Shown here: positions 9,872 to 17,589 of the stretch, piece by piece | Numbering within the stretch: position 1 is the first letter of the stretch | How the letters are laid out: the number at the start of each line of letters is the position of its first letter | Source: an uncultured Alphaproteobacteria bacterium | GTDB taxonomy: Bacteria; Pseudomonadota; Alphaproteobacteria; Bin95 | DNA: 56,305 nucleotides | Direction: 5' to 3' | NCBI GenBank assembly: GCA_937891825.1 | Contig: CALAHN010000098.1 | Span: 1-56,305, forward strand | The notes under the pieces: model-generated | The model's database searches: none | What the model was told of the DNA's origin: nothing | Seen by the model: the letters and a program-made list of their open reading frames with translations, nothing else | Position numbers and translations under genes: made by a program

Positions 9872-9900
9872 GGGACCGGCGCGCCGGCAGCGCCGGTCCC
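9872..9900 (-). terminator. GC-rich hairpin after the ThDP enzyme gene
   Basis: Perfect 11-bp inverted repeat: arm GGGACCGGCGC at 9872-9882, 7-nt loop, arm GCGCCGGTCCC at 9890-9900. It begins at the stop codon of the ThDP gene and sits 43 bp before hyuA on the minus strand. There is no run of T after it, so it may attenuate transcription or protect mRNA rather than fully terminate. Confidence 0.45.
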
Positions 9901-11552
9901 TAGAACCGTGAGCGCCGTTCCTCGACGTTCGCCTGCACTTCGATCAGCACGGTTCGTCCGGCAGCGTTCAGGCGTTGCGCTTCCTTCAGGGCCGGCGCTA
10001 GTTCCGAGGCCTTCGTCACCTTGATGCCGACCGCTCCCATGCCCTCCGCGATCTTCGCATAGTCGCCGTGCATGGTGGAGACGCCGTAGGTCTGGCGGGC
10101 TTCTTCACCGATCGTGCCGCGCGTCGGGCCGGAATATGTGGCCATGGCGCTGTTGTTCAGCAGCACCGTCGTGATGGCGGCGCCGGACCGTGCGGCGGTT
10201 TCGATATCCGTGCCGGACATGCCGAACGCGCCGTCGCCCATCAGGTTCAGGCAGAACTTGTCGGGCGCGGCCATTTTGGCGCCGATCATCAAGGGAATGC
10301 CAAAGCCCAGATGGGTGGTTTTGCCCCAGCCGATATAGCTGTGCGGCGTCGTCGCCGTGTAGAATGGCACGATCGTGTCGCGAGGGGCGCCGGCGTCGTG
10401 GGTGACGATGCTGTTCTCCAGGTCGAGCGTATCGTTGAGCGCCTGGATGACCCGGTAATAGGGGATCGGCTCCGCGTCCGACGCCAGAACCGGCGCCCAT
10501 TCCGCCATCCATTCCGCCTTCACGGATGCGACCTCGGCTTCGACCGCCTTTCGGTCGCCGCAGCCCTTGCCGCCGGTTTCCGCCTCGATCGCGGCGATCA
10601 GCGCGCGGATTGTCAGGAGCGTGTCGCCGACGAGGCCGATGTCGGCGGCCTCGTCCTTGTTCAGGTCATCGGGATTGGCCGAATTGTGGATGATGGTCTT
10701 GCCGGCCCCGATGCGCTGGCCATAGGGCGAGCGCGTCAGGCTGGAGCCTAGCGCCAGGAGCACGTCGCTTTCGGTCAGCCAGCGATGGGCGGCAAGCGTC
10801 GTCGTGCCGCTGCCGGCGCCAAGCGCCAGGGGATGCCGCTCGTCGATGGCGGATTTGCCGGGCATGGTCGCGAAGACGGGCGTCGCGGTCAGTTCCGCAA
10901 GCGCGCGTAGATCCGCTGTCGCCCCGGCGGCCAGCACGCCGGCGCCGGCCCAGATCACCGGGCGCTTCGCCGCGATCAGCGCCTTGGCGGCAGCCTGAAT
11001 ATCGCCGGATTCCGGCGCCTGCCGGGCCAGCTTGGGCGATTTATAGACCCGCGCCGCTTCCGGAACCTCTTGCCCGCAGACATCGACCGTCAGCTCGACG
11101 ACGACGGGTCCCGGCCGGCCGTTCCGCAGCGCATGGAAGGCGCGGCGCATGACGTCGCCGACCTGGCTCGGCGTATAGATCGCCTCCACCTGCTTGACCC
11201 AGCCCTGATAGCTCTGGACCGCGCTGAAGTTCGGCCGGACGCCGAGCCGGTCGAGCGCGTTGCCGCCGACGAAGACCAGGATCGGGATATTGTCCGCAAA
11301 AGCCTGGGCGAGGCCGCCCATGGCGTTCTCGGCGCCCGCCTGGGATTGTACGGCCGCGACGCCGAAGCGCTGCCGGTCGCCCATCCGGCTGTAGCCGTCG
11401 GCCGCCATGATGGCGCCGCGCTCATGCCGGAACGCAATCGGCCGGATGCCGATCTTCGCCGCGGCCGTGATCAAGGGGTTGCTTGGGAAACAGGACATCC
11501 ATTCCACGCCTTCCTGCTTCAGAATCTGGGCGATAAAGTCGATGCCGTTCAT
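9900..11552 (-). CDS. Thiamine-diphosphate-dependent enzyme (acetolactate-synthase-like)
   Basis: 550-aa member of the ThDP decarboxylase/acetolactate synthase superfamily with all three domains: N-terminal PYR domain with the conserved Glu44 (FRHERGA), a central domain (about 190-330) and the C-terminal PP domain with the GDG...NN cofactor motif (MGDGAFGMSG to LLNNSAM). Related enzymes decarboxylate or ligate 2-oxoacids (benzoylformate, oxalyl-CoA, sulfopyruvate, glyoxylate). An AGGGAGA ribosome site fixes the ATG. Upstream of hyuA and downstream of the TauD gene on the same strand, it probably acts on a 2-oxoacid intermediate. Specificity unknown. Confidence 0.88.
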   Translation of the reverse strand: MNGIDFIAQILKQEGVEWMSCFPSNPLITAAAKIGIRPIAFRHERGAIMAADGYSRMGDRQRFGVAAVQSQAGAENAMGGLAQAFADNIPILVFVGGNALDRLGVRPNFSAVQSYQGWVKQVEAIYTPSQVGDVMRRAFHALRNGRPGPVVVELTVDVCGQEVPEAARVYKSPKLARQAPESGDIQAAAKALIAAKRPVIWAGAGVLAAGATADLRALAELTATPVFATMPGKSAIDERHPLALGAGSGTTTLAAHRWLTESDVLLALGSSLTRSPYGQRIGAGKTIIHNSANPDDLNKDEAADIGLVGDTLLTIRALIAAIEAETGGKGCGDRKAVEAEVASVKAEWMAEWAPVLASDAEPIPYYRVIQALNDTLDLENSIVTHDAGAPRDTIVPFYTATTPHSYIGWGKTTHLGFGIPLMIGAKMAAPDKFCLNLMGDGAFGMSGTDIETAARSGAAITTVLLNNSAMATYSGPTRGTIGEEARQTYGVSTMHGDYAKIAEGMGAVGIKVTKASELAPALKEAQRLNAAGRTVLIEVQANVEERRSRF

Positions 11553-11578
11553 GTGCCGTCTCCCTGGCGCCGTCGAGC

Positions 11579-11594
11579 GCGGACCATGGTCCGC
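11579..11594. promoter_or_regulatory. Perfect 16-bp palindrome upstream of the ThDP gene
   Basis: GCGGACCATGGTCCGC is a perfect palindrome without a loop, 26 bp upstream of the ThDP enzyme start and 64 bp beyond the TauD stop. A loopless palindrome in an intergenic gap is more like a dimeric protein-binding site than a terminator. No cognate regulator is recognisable in the run. Confidence 0.35.
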
Positions 11595-11658
11595 CCCGCG
11601 GCTGCGTTATCTCTGGTCCGATTCTGCCGCCTATCCTGACGGTCCGGCGCCGTCTCTG

Positions 11659-12498
11659 CTAGACCGGCCGTTCGCCCGCCAACATGACCCGGTGCATGAC
11701 GCGCAGTTGGGTGATGTCATAGTCCGCGTTCGCCCGGTGCAGGGTGCAGCGATTGTCCCAGATCACGAGATCGCCCGGCCGCCAGACATGGCGATATTGG
11801 AACTGGGGCTGGACGGCATGGTCATAGAGCGCGTCGAGCAGCGCGTCGCTTGCGGCGTCGTCCCAGCCCACAATGCGGTCGATCCGATTGGGATTGATGT
11901 AGAGCGACTGCCGGCCGGTCGCGGGATGCGTTCGGATCAACGGATGATCGACGATCGGCGTCTCAGCGGTTTCGGCAGCGGACCTCGGCGCGACCCAGGA
12001 TTGGTTCCGACGGCTTAGATAAGCGTGCGCCGCGCGCTTGCCCTCGATCGCCTCCCGGAGCGCCGGGGGCAGGGCCTCCAGCACGGCATAGCAGTTGATG
12101 AACTCGGTATCGCCGCCGCTCGCCGGCAGGGTCTTCGCGAGCAGCAGCGTCAGCGTCGCGGGTTCGGCGAAATAGCTGTCGTCCGTATGCCAGTGACTGG
12201 CCTGGACCAGGGGCTTGCCGCCCAGGCCCGGCGGGCGGTTCGTGACGATCGAGACATCCGGCGCGCCCTCGATCCGGTCCTGGCGCAGGACAAACGGCTT
12301 CGGCGGTCCGAACAGCCGGGCCGCCGTCGCAAAAGCCTCGGGCGAGAGGTCCTGATTCTGAATGCACAACACGAGATGGTCATGAAGCGCCTGGCGCAAC
12401 GCCGCCGCGGTCGGGCCCGAGAGCGGTTGGGCGAGGTCGAGGCCCAAGACCGTAGCGCCAAGCGCCGCTCCGGACGGTTTGACGGCGAATGCAGTCAC
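11659..12498 (-). CDS. TauD/TfdA-family Fe(II)/2-oxoglutarate dioxygenase
   Basis: 279-aa non-haem iron dioxygenase that couples 2-oxoglutarate decarboxylation to substrate hydroxylation. The HxD iron motif is in HWHTDDSY (His104, Asp106) and the distal histidine in WDNRCTLHRANAD near the C-terminus, followed by the 2-oxoglutarate-binding arginine in RVMHRVML. The start is a GTG at 12498, 11 bp after the dihydropyrimidinase-like gene; the open frame runs further upstream only inside that gene, and 279 aa matches the family length. TauD and TfdA act on taurine and 2,4-D; the substrate here is unknown but is likely an intermediate of the cluster. Confidence 0.87.
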   Translation of the reverse strand: MTAFAVKPSGAALGATVLGLDLAQPLSGPTAAALRQALHDHLVLCIQNQDLSPEAFATAARLFGPPKPFVLRQDRIEGAPDVSIVTNRPPGLGGKPLVQASHWHTDDSYFAEPATLTLLLAKTLPASGGDTEFINCYAVLEALPPALREAIEGKRAAHAYLSRRNQSWVAPRSAAETAETPIVDHPLIRTHPATGRQSLYINPNRIDRIVGWDDAASDALLDALYDHAVQPQFQYRHVWRPGDLVIWDNRCTLHRANADYDITQLRVMHRVMLAGERPV

Positions 12499-12509
12499 GA
12501 CAGCCGCGC

Positions 12510-13934
12510 TCAGAGCGCCGGGCCGGTGCGGATCGACTGCGGCACCGTCCGCTTCAGATACTGGCCGTCGGCGAGGTCGCCCAGGAATTCGCCGTCCGCG
12601 ACCATCACCTTGCCGCGCAGCATGGTCAGGCATGGCCAGGCGGTGATCGCGTGGCCTTCCCAGGGGCTGTAGTCCGCTTCATGCAGGTTCGCCGCCTTCA
12701 CGGTTCCGCGCGCGCTCGGATCGAGGATGCAGATATCCGCGTCGGCCCCGGCGGCGATTGCGCCCTTGCGGGGATAAAGGCCCATGATCCGGGCGGCGTT
12801 GGCGGAAGTCTGGTCGACGAACTGGGTCAGCGAATAGCCGCGCTGTGTCACCATCTCATCATACATGACGCCGAGCCGCGGCTCGACGCCGGAATTGCCG
12901 CCGGTCGTATCGTCGATCCGCTCGCCGATAGTCTTGATGTTGAGATTGCAGCAGACCTCGTCGGTCGCGACGCAATTGATCGCGCCGTCGAGCGTGCCGG
13001 CCCAAAGCGCATCCTGATCCTGCTGCGACTTCAGCGACGGATATGTGTGATACATCTGCCCGTTCGGCCGTTTGTAGTCGTCCTGGGTGTAGAGCAGATA
13101 CTGGTGCAGGGTTTCGCCGTAGATCGGCTGGCCCTTGGCGCGCGCCTCGCGGATCGCCTGAACGCCCGTCGCGGCGCTGACATGCATCATGTAGAGCGGC
13201 GTCGCTTCCGCCTCTGCGAGCCGGAGCACCCGTCGGAAGGACAGGTCCTCCGAAAGCGCGTTGTGCACTTCCGCCAGATTATGGAAGCTGACCCGGCCCT
13301 CGCGGATCAGCTTGCCGTACATGTGCATGACGATGTCGTTGTCCTCGGCATGGATGACGCCAAGCCCGCCGGCGCGCGAAAGCGTCTTGAACAGCTCCCA
13401 GAGGTCGCCGAAATGCACCATCCGGCCGGAGCGGCTGGGCGTGATGTTCGTCGTGAAGATCTTCACAGTCGGGTAGCCGGCGTCGATCATCGCTGGCAGT
13501 TCGTCGAAGACGGACGGCGGAATCTCGCCGAGCAGCATCAGGTGATAGGCGTAGTCGCAATAGCACTTGCCCGCCCAGTCCAGGTCGCGCTTGGCGACGA
13601 TATCTTTCAGGGGCAGCGGCTCATTGCGGGCGGCGAAATCGATCAGCGTCGTGGTGCCGCCCCAAAGCGCGGCGCGGCTGACGACTTCGGGCGGCGCGCT
13701 TACCATGGCGGAGCCGTCGGGGAGCGGCATGTGCCAGGCGCAGTGGACGTGGGGGTCGACGCCGCCCGGAATGACGATCTTGCCCGCCGCGTTGACGATC
13801 CGGCGGGCCGAACTGTCGGGGATCGCGCCGGGCGCCGTCACGGCGGCGATGCGCTCGCCCGCAACCGCGACATCGAAACTATCGACGCCGGACGGGGTGA
13901 CCGTTTTGCCGCCTCGGATCACGGTATCGAACAT
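12510..13934 (-). CDS. Dihydropyrimidinase/hydantoinase-like amidohydrolase
   Basis: Zinc amidohydrolase of the dihydropyrimidinase/D-hydantoinase/allantoinase group, 474 aa, cutting a cyclic diamide ring. The binuclear metal centre is visible: His62 and His64 (PHVHCAW), Lys158 (TVKIFTT, the lysine normally carbamylated), His195 (VIHAED), His251 (MMHVSAA) and Asp325 (ATDEVCC). The start at 13934 follows an AAGGGAG site; nine upstream codons were dropped. It lies directly after the CobW GTPase gene and before TauD. DHPase, hydantoinase or a dedicated enzyme for another heterocycle remain possible. Confidence 0.9.
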   Translation of the reverse strand: MFDTVIRGGKTVTPSGVDSFDVAVAGERIAAVTAPGAIPDSSARRIVNAAGKIVIPGGVDPHVHCAWHMPLPDGSAMVSAPPEVVSRAALWGGTTTLIDFAARNEPLPLKDIVAKRDLDWAGKCYCDYAYHLMLLGEIPPSVFDELPAMIDAGYPTVKIFTTNITPSRSGRMVHFGDLWELFKTLSRAGGLGVIHAEDNDIVMHMYGKLIREGRVSFHNLAEVHNALSEDLSFRRVLRLAEAEATPLYMMHVSAATGVQAIREARAKGQPIYGETLHQYLLYTQDDYKRPNGQMYHTYPSLKSQQDQDALWAGTLDGAINCVATDEVCCNLNIKTIGERIDDTTGGNSGVEPRLGVMYDEMVTQRGYSLTQFVDQTSANAARIMGLYPRKGAIAAGADADICILDPSARGTVKAANLHEADYSPWEGHAITAWPCLTMLRGKVMVADGEFLGDLADGQYLKRTVPQSIRTGPAL

Positions 13935-14002
13935 GGACTGGCTCCCTTGAAGACCCCACATCCGCCATGGAACGGCGAAGCGCCGCCCGTGTCCAGTGCC
14001 GC

Positions 14003-15010
14003 CTAGCCGCTCGCCGCGCCTGCTTCTTCGTCAAGCGCGTCCAGCAGGATTTCCGGCCAGCCGGGCGTCAGGTTTTCGCCGATTAGCGTCAGTCGGGTGG
14101 TCCGGTCCGCATCGGGCCAGCGGTCGAGCCATTCGATGGCATGAAACACGTGCTGCACCCCATGGATCACCGCCGGCCGCTCCGGCGCTTCCGCGATTGC
14201 GGCCAGCCCCTTCACCCGGAGCAGCTTCGGGCCATAGGCCTCCGCCAGCGCCTCCAGGAAGACCGGCAGCGCCGCCGCCCGGATGGGCTTTAGCCGCCGC
14301 ACAGAAATCGATCCGATCCCGCCGTGGTCGTGGTCGTGGCTGTGCTCGTGGTCGTGCTCGTGGTCATGCGCTTGACCGCGTTCGGGGCCAACGACGCCAG
14401 GCGCTGGCAGAAAGACCGCGGGCGCGACGTCGCCCATGACAGCGACGATCTGCTCGGCCGACGGGTTGAGGGCGGCGGTCCGGCCGGCGAGGGCGGCCGT
14501 CGCCGCCGCGCCCGCGAGATCGGACTTGGTCAGGATCAGCACGTCCGCAATCGCCGCCTGCCGCCGGGCCTCGATGCGCGCGTCCAGCGTTTCGGGGCCG
14601 GTCAGGGAGTCGACGGTCGTGACGATGTGGGCGAGATACGTCGTCTCGGCCAGCGCCGGATCGAGCAGCAGGGTCTGGACAATCGGGCCGGGATTGGCGA
14701 TGCCGGTCGTCTCGACGACGAAGCGGTCGAAGGCGATCAGGCCGGCGCGGCGCCGGCCCATCAGGTCCTTGATCGCGCGGGCGAGATCGCCCTGGGCCGC
14801 GCAGCAGAGGCAGCCGGTCGAGAGCGTCAGCAGGCCTTCGTCGCTGGTCTCGATCAGATGATGGTCGAGGGCGACGTCGCCGAACTCATTCATGATGACC
14901 GCCGTCTTCTGGAACTCTGGCCGCCGGATCAGGCGGGCCAGCACGGTGGTCTTGCCGCTGCCGAGAAAGCCGGTCAGCACCGTGACGGGAAGGCGCGCGC
15001 CGGCCGTCAT
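14003..15010 (-). CDS. CobW/COG0523 family metallochaperone GTPase
   Basis: 335-aa G3E GTPase of the CobW/P47K/ZigA family. It has the P-loop GFLGSGKTT (14-22), the family metal-binding motif CLCC (67-70), TKSD guanine recognition (161-164) and a histidine/aspartate-rich loop between about 215 and 229 typical of zinc- or nickel-handling members. The start overlaps the stop of the 102-aa upstream gene. COG0523 proteins deliver metal to partner enzymes; the next gene is a zinc amidohydrolase, making it a natural candidate client. No Zur box was recognised, so zinc control is not shown. Confidence 0.92.
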   Translation of the reverse strand: MTAGARLPVTVLTGFLGSGKTTVLARLIRRPEFQKTAVIMNEFGDVALDHHLIETSDEGLLTLSTGCLCCAAQGDLARAIKDLMGRRRAGLIAFDRFVVETTGIANPGPIVQTLLLDPALAETTYLAHIVTTVDSLTGPETLDARIEARRQAAIADVLILTKSDLAGAAATAALAGRTAALNPSAEQIVAVMGDVAPAVFLPAPGVVGPERGQAHDHEHDHEHSHDHDHGGIGSISVRRLKPIRAAALPVFLEALAEAYGPKLLRVKGLAAIAEAPERPAVIHGVQHVFHAIEWLDRWPDADRTTRLTLIGENLTPGWPEILLDALDEEAGAASG

Positions 15011-15315
15011 TCGGCCGCCGCGCCGGCGCTCACGAACAGAACCCGCGCCGCCGGCCGCTCTGGCGCCAGATGGCCGCCCAGCGAACGGATGGCGCCCTGG
15101 GCGGAGGCATGGACGCGCGCCCGCTCGCCCATGGCCTGCACCTCCCAGATGATGCCGGCGGGCGTATGGGTCCGCTTCGCCAAAATATCCGGCGCCGAAG
15201 CGCGCGCGATCCGGGCTTCGACGCCGCCCGGTATCTCCGCCGCCGTCACCTCGGCCGCGACCGACCACGCCGCGAGCAGGCCTTCGATGAAGCGGCAAAG
15301 GTCGGCGGGCGTCAT
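15007..15315 (-). CDS. Uncharacterised 102-aa protein coupled to CobW
   Basis: Not recognised. The product is a small soluble alpha/beta-looking protein with no signal peptide or membrane segment, starting MTPADLCRFIEGLLAAW and containing a HTPAGIIWEVQAMG segment that could form a beta-rich core. It starts 2 bp after the fumarylacetoacetate-hydrolase-family gene and overlaps cobW by 4 bp, so it is clearly embedded in the operon and its codon use resembles its neighbours. Only two cysteine/histidine candidates are seen, so a metal-binding role is not supported by sequence alone. Confidence 0.7.
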   Translation of the reverse strand: MTPADLCRFIEGLLAAWSVAAEVTAAEIPGGVEARIARASAPDILAKRTHTPAGIIWEVQAMGERARVHASAQGAIRSLGGHLAPERPAARVLFVSAGAAAE

Positions 15316-15317
15316 CG

Positions 15318-16253
15318 TCAGGCGGATTTGGGCGCGTATTTGCCAGTCAACTGCGGCGTCGGCGTGTCGAAGCCCTGGTTCTTGCGGTCGAGGCGGGTTT
15401 CGCGGCTCCAGGTGCGTTTCAGGTCGTCGCGGACGCCGAAGGCGAGGCGGCCGAGGCCTTCGACCTCAAGCTGCACGATGTCGCCGTCCTGGAACGAGCT
15501 GAGGCCGCGATGGTTGGTGCCGGTCGCGATGATGTCGCCTGGCTCGAGCGTCTGGAACGAGGAAATCCATTCCACCACCTGAGGGATCTTGTGGGCCATG
15601 TCGGAGGTGTTGAAATCCTGCTTTAGGTCATCGTTGACCCAAAGCTTCACATCCAGATCCTGCGGGTCCTGGATTTCGTCCGCCGTCACAAGATAGGGGC
15701 CGATGGGGGCGAAGGTGTCGCGGGACTTCATCTGGAAGAAGACGTTGCCCGCGGGCGGCAGGCCGCGAGCGGAGCCGTCGATGAAGTTCATGTAGCCGAA
15801 GATGTAGTCGAACGCCTTCGCGGCCGGCACATGGCTGGCGCGCTTGCCGATGACGATCGCGAGCTCGGCTTCGCCTTCGAAGATCGTCGCGGGTACGTCG
15901 GGCAGAACCATGGCGTCGCCGGGGCCGATGATGGCGCTCGCGGCCTTGTGGAAGCCATTGCGGGGCGGCGGAGCGGCCAGGGTGCCGTCCTCCATGTAGT
16001 TGACCGCCATGCAGGCGATATTGCCAGGCTTCGGCACGGGCGGGCGGATGCGTACGCTCTCCGGCGCGAACGCCGCGCCCGCCGCCGCCGCCGCTTCCAG
16101 CCGTTGGCGATATTGGGCGAAATCGGCGATCAGGCCGTTCATGCGGTCGCCCGGCCCGACATGGGGAATATCCGCGAGCACGTCCGTCACCTCGACGATG
16201 CCGCGCGCCGTCAGAACGCCAACTTGATAGTCGTTGAAATGCAGAAGTTTCAT
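15318..16253 (-). CDS. Fumarylacetoacetate hydrolase-family enzyme
   Basis: FAH superfamily hydrolase/decarboxylase/isomerase of 311 aa acting on 2-oxo- or acylpyruvate-type acids. The metal-binding signature FEGEAELAIVIG carries Glu126 and Glu128, followed by the aspartate in FIDGSARG and the GDIIATGTNHRG loop; the N-terminal accessory domain is present. An AAAGG precedes the ATG. In degradation pathways such enzymes act on late ring-cleavage intermediates, which fits its position in a catabolic run, but the substrate is not predictable. Confidence 0.9.
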   Translation of the reverse strand: MKLLHFNDYQVGVLTARGIVEVTDVLADIPHVGPGDRMNGLIADFAQYRQRLEAAAAAGAAFAPESVRIRPPVPKPGNIACMAVNYMEDGTLAAPPPRNGFHKAASAIIGPGDAMVLPDVPATIFEGEAELAIVIGKRASHVPAAKAFDYIFGYMNFIDGSARGLPPAGNVFFQMKSRDTFAPIGPYLVTADEIQDPQDLDVKLWVNDDLKQDFNTSDMAHKIPQVVEWISSFQTLEPGDIIATGTNHRGLSSFQDGDIVQLEVEGLGRLAFGVRDDLKRTWSRETRLDRKNQGFDTPTPQLTGKYAPKSA

Positions 16254-16298
16254 CTCTGGTCGCCTTTCTACTGGAGCGCGGGCCGCCTGAGCTGCCGG

Positions 16299-16649
16299 TT
16301 ATTCGATCGGCACGAAGATGGAGTGGCGCAGCTTGCCGGCGATCGCCTTGGAGCAATGGCCCTTGCCGTGGGTATCCTCCACCAGGATGACTTCGCCGGC
16401 GGCGATGGTCCGGGTCTCGCCGTCGCTCGCCTGAATTGAAACGCCCGCGTCCAGGTTGATGATGTACTGGCGGCGCGGCGCCGGATGCCAGGCGTAGTCA
16501 TAGGTTCCTGGCGTCTCGCGGAAGATGATGCCGGTCGCGGGCAGCAGCGCCGATGTCCGGCCGCCCGGACCTTCGCTCTTCCATTCGACCTCGATGTCGC
16601 GGAAATGGGTTTCGCCTTGATCGTCGACGTAGAGATTATGAATGCGCAT
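16299..16649 (-). CDS. Cupin-like small protein
   Basis: 116-aa protein with a cupin-like beta-barrel pattern: a first motif around WHPAPRRQYIINLDAG, a linker and GEVILVEDTHGKGHCSK with conserved aspartate, histidine and glycine. Proteins of this type occur widely in proteobacteria without assigned function. Preceded by AAAGG and 45 bp upstream of the FAH-family gene on the same strand. It may be a small metal-dependent isomerase or oxygenase, or a ligand-binding protein; the sequence does not decide. Confidence 0.75.
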   Translation of the reverse strand: MRIHNLYVDDQGETHFRDIEVEWKSEGPGGRTSALLPATGIIFRETPGTYDYAWHPAPRRQYIINLDAGVSIQASDGETRTIAAGEVILVEDTHGKGHCSKAIAGKLRHSIFVPIE

Positions 16650-16685
16650 TGTCCATCTGTGCCTTTCGTGTGGGTCGCCTGGCGG

Positions 16686-17579
16686 TCAGGTCGACAGGGG
16701 CTTAATCACCCGGTCGCCGAAGTCCGCCAGCATGTCCTCAAGGTTCGCCTGAAACGCCGCGAGCGGCAGAACGATCCGGCTGACCCCGGCTGCAGCCAGC
16801 GCCGCCACGGCGGCGCGCGGGTCCTTGCCGGAGCCGGGCAGGGCGTCGGGGCAGCCGGTCATGACCTGGATGGCCGCGGGGTCGCGGCCGGCCGCCCTGG
16901 CCGCCTCATGCAGCGACCGGATCAGCGCCGCCGTGTCCGAAGCCGCGCCCGTCGCCGGGAAGTAGCCGTCGCCCAGCCGGCCGGCGCGGCGGATCGCCGG
17001 CGGCGTGTTGCCGCCGACGATGATCGGCACCCGCCCTTGCGCCGGCTTCGGGTTGCAACTCATGCCCTTGAACGCCGCGAACTCGCCCTCGAATGAGGCG
17101 TCGTCGCCGTCCCAGAGCGCGCGCATCGCCGCCATGTAGTCGTCATTCCGGCGGCCGCGCCGCTCGAACGGCACGCCGAGCGCTTCGAACTCCTCCCGCA
17201 GCCAGCCGACGCCGACGCCAAGCTCCAGGCGCCCGCCGGTCATGTGGTCCATGGTCGCCAGTTGCTTCGCCAGCACCAGGGGATTGCGCTGCGGCAGGAC
17301 CAGAACGCCGGTGATCAGACGCAGCTTCGTCGTGACCGCGCCGACATAGGTCAGCCAGGTCAACGGGTCGGGCCACGGCATGTCGACGCCTCCCGGCAGG
17401 CGCCCGGTCGGCGAATAGGGATAGCGGGTCGTGTATTCGGTCGGGATCACGACATGCTCGACCGCAATCACGGATTCGAAGCCGGCAGCCTCGCCGGCGA
17501 GCGCCATGCGCTTGGCGTCCGCCGGATCGGGGAAGGCGATATTGCCGAAATGCAGCGCGAACTTCATCGGGGTTTGCAT
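16686..17579 (-). CDS. LLM-class flavin/F420-dependent oxidoreductase
   Basis: 297-aa luciferase-like monooxygenase (bacterial luciferase TIM-barrel) of the type with a KFALHFGNIAFPDP start and the motif GGRLELGVGVGWLREEFEALGV, resembling the family annotated as F420-dependent in actinobacteria. Proteobacterial members may use FMN instead. The start at 17579 follows GAGGCGG; a second ATG four codons on lacks a ribosome site. It begins 10 bp after the MBL-fold gene. Such enzymes include the ring-opening RutA, so an oxidative first step is plausible. Confidence 0.87.
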   Translation of the reverse strand: MQTPMKFALHFGNIAFPDPADAKRMALAGEAAGFESVIAVEHVVIPTEYTTRYPYSPTGRLPGGVDMPWPDPLTWLTYVGAVTTKLRLITGVLVLPQRNPLVLAKQLATMDHMTGGRLELGVGVGWLREEFEALGVPFERRGRRNDDYMAAMRALWDGDDASFEGEFAAFKGMSCNPKPAQGRVPIIVGGNTPPAIRRAGRLGDGYFPATGAASDTAALIRSLHEAARAAGRDPAAIQVMTGCPDALPGSGKDPRAAVAALAAAGVSRIVLPLAAFQANLEDMLADFGDRVIKPLST

Positions 17580-17589
17580 GGCCGCCGCC

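Noticed and set aside
12489-14006. 505-codon plus-strand frame
   Set aside because: Antisense to the dihydropyrimidinase-like gene, which has all metal ligands; the opposite frame is a GC-skew artefact.
14315-14370. Repetitive CGTGGTCGTG tract
   Set aside because: Encodes the histidine/aspartate-rich metal loop of the CobW protein, not a DNA repeat element or CRISPR.
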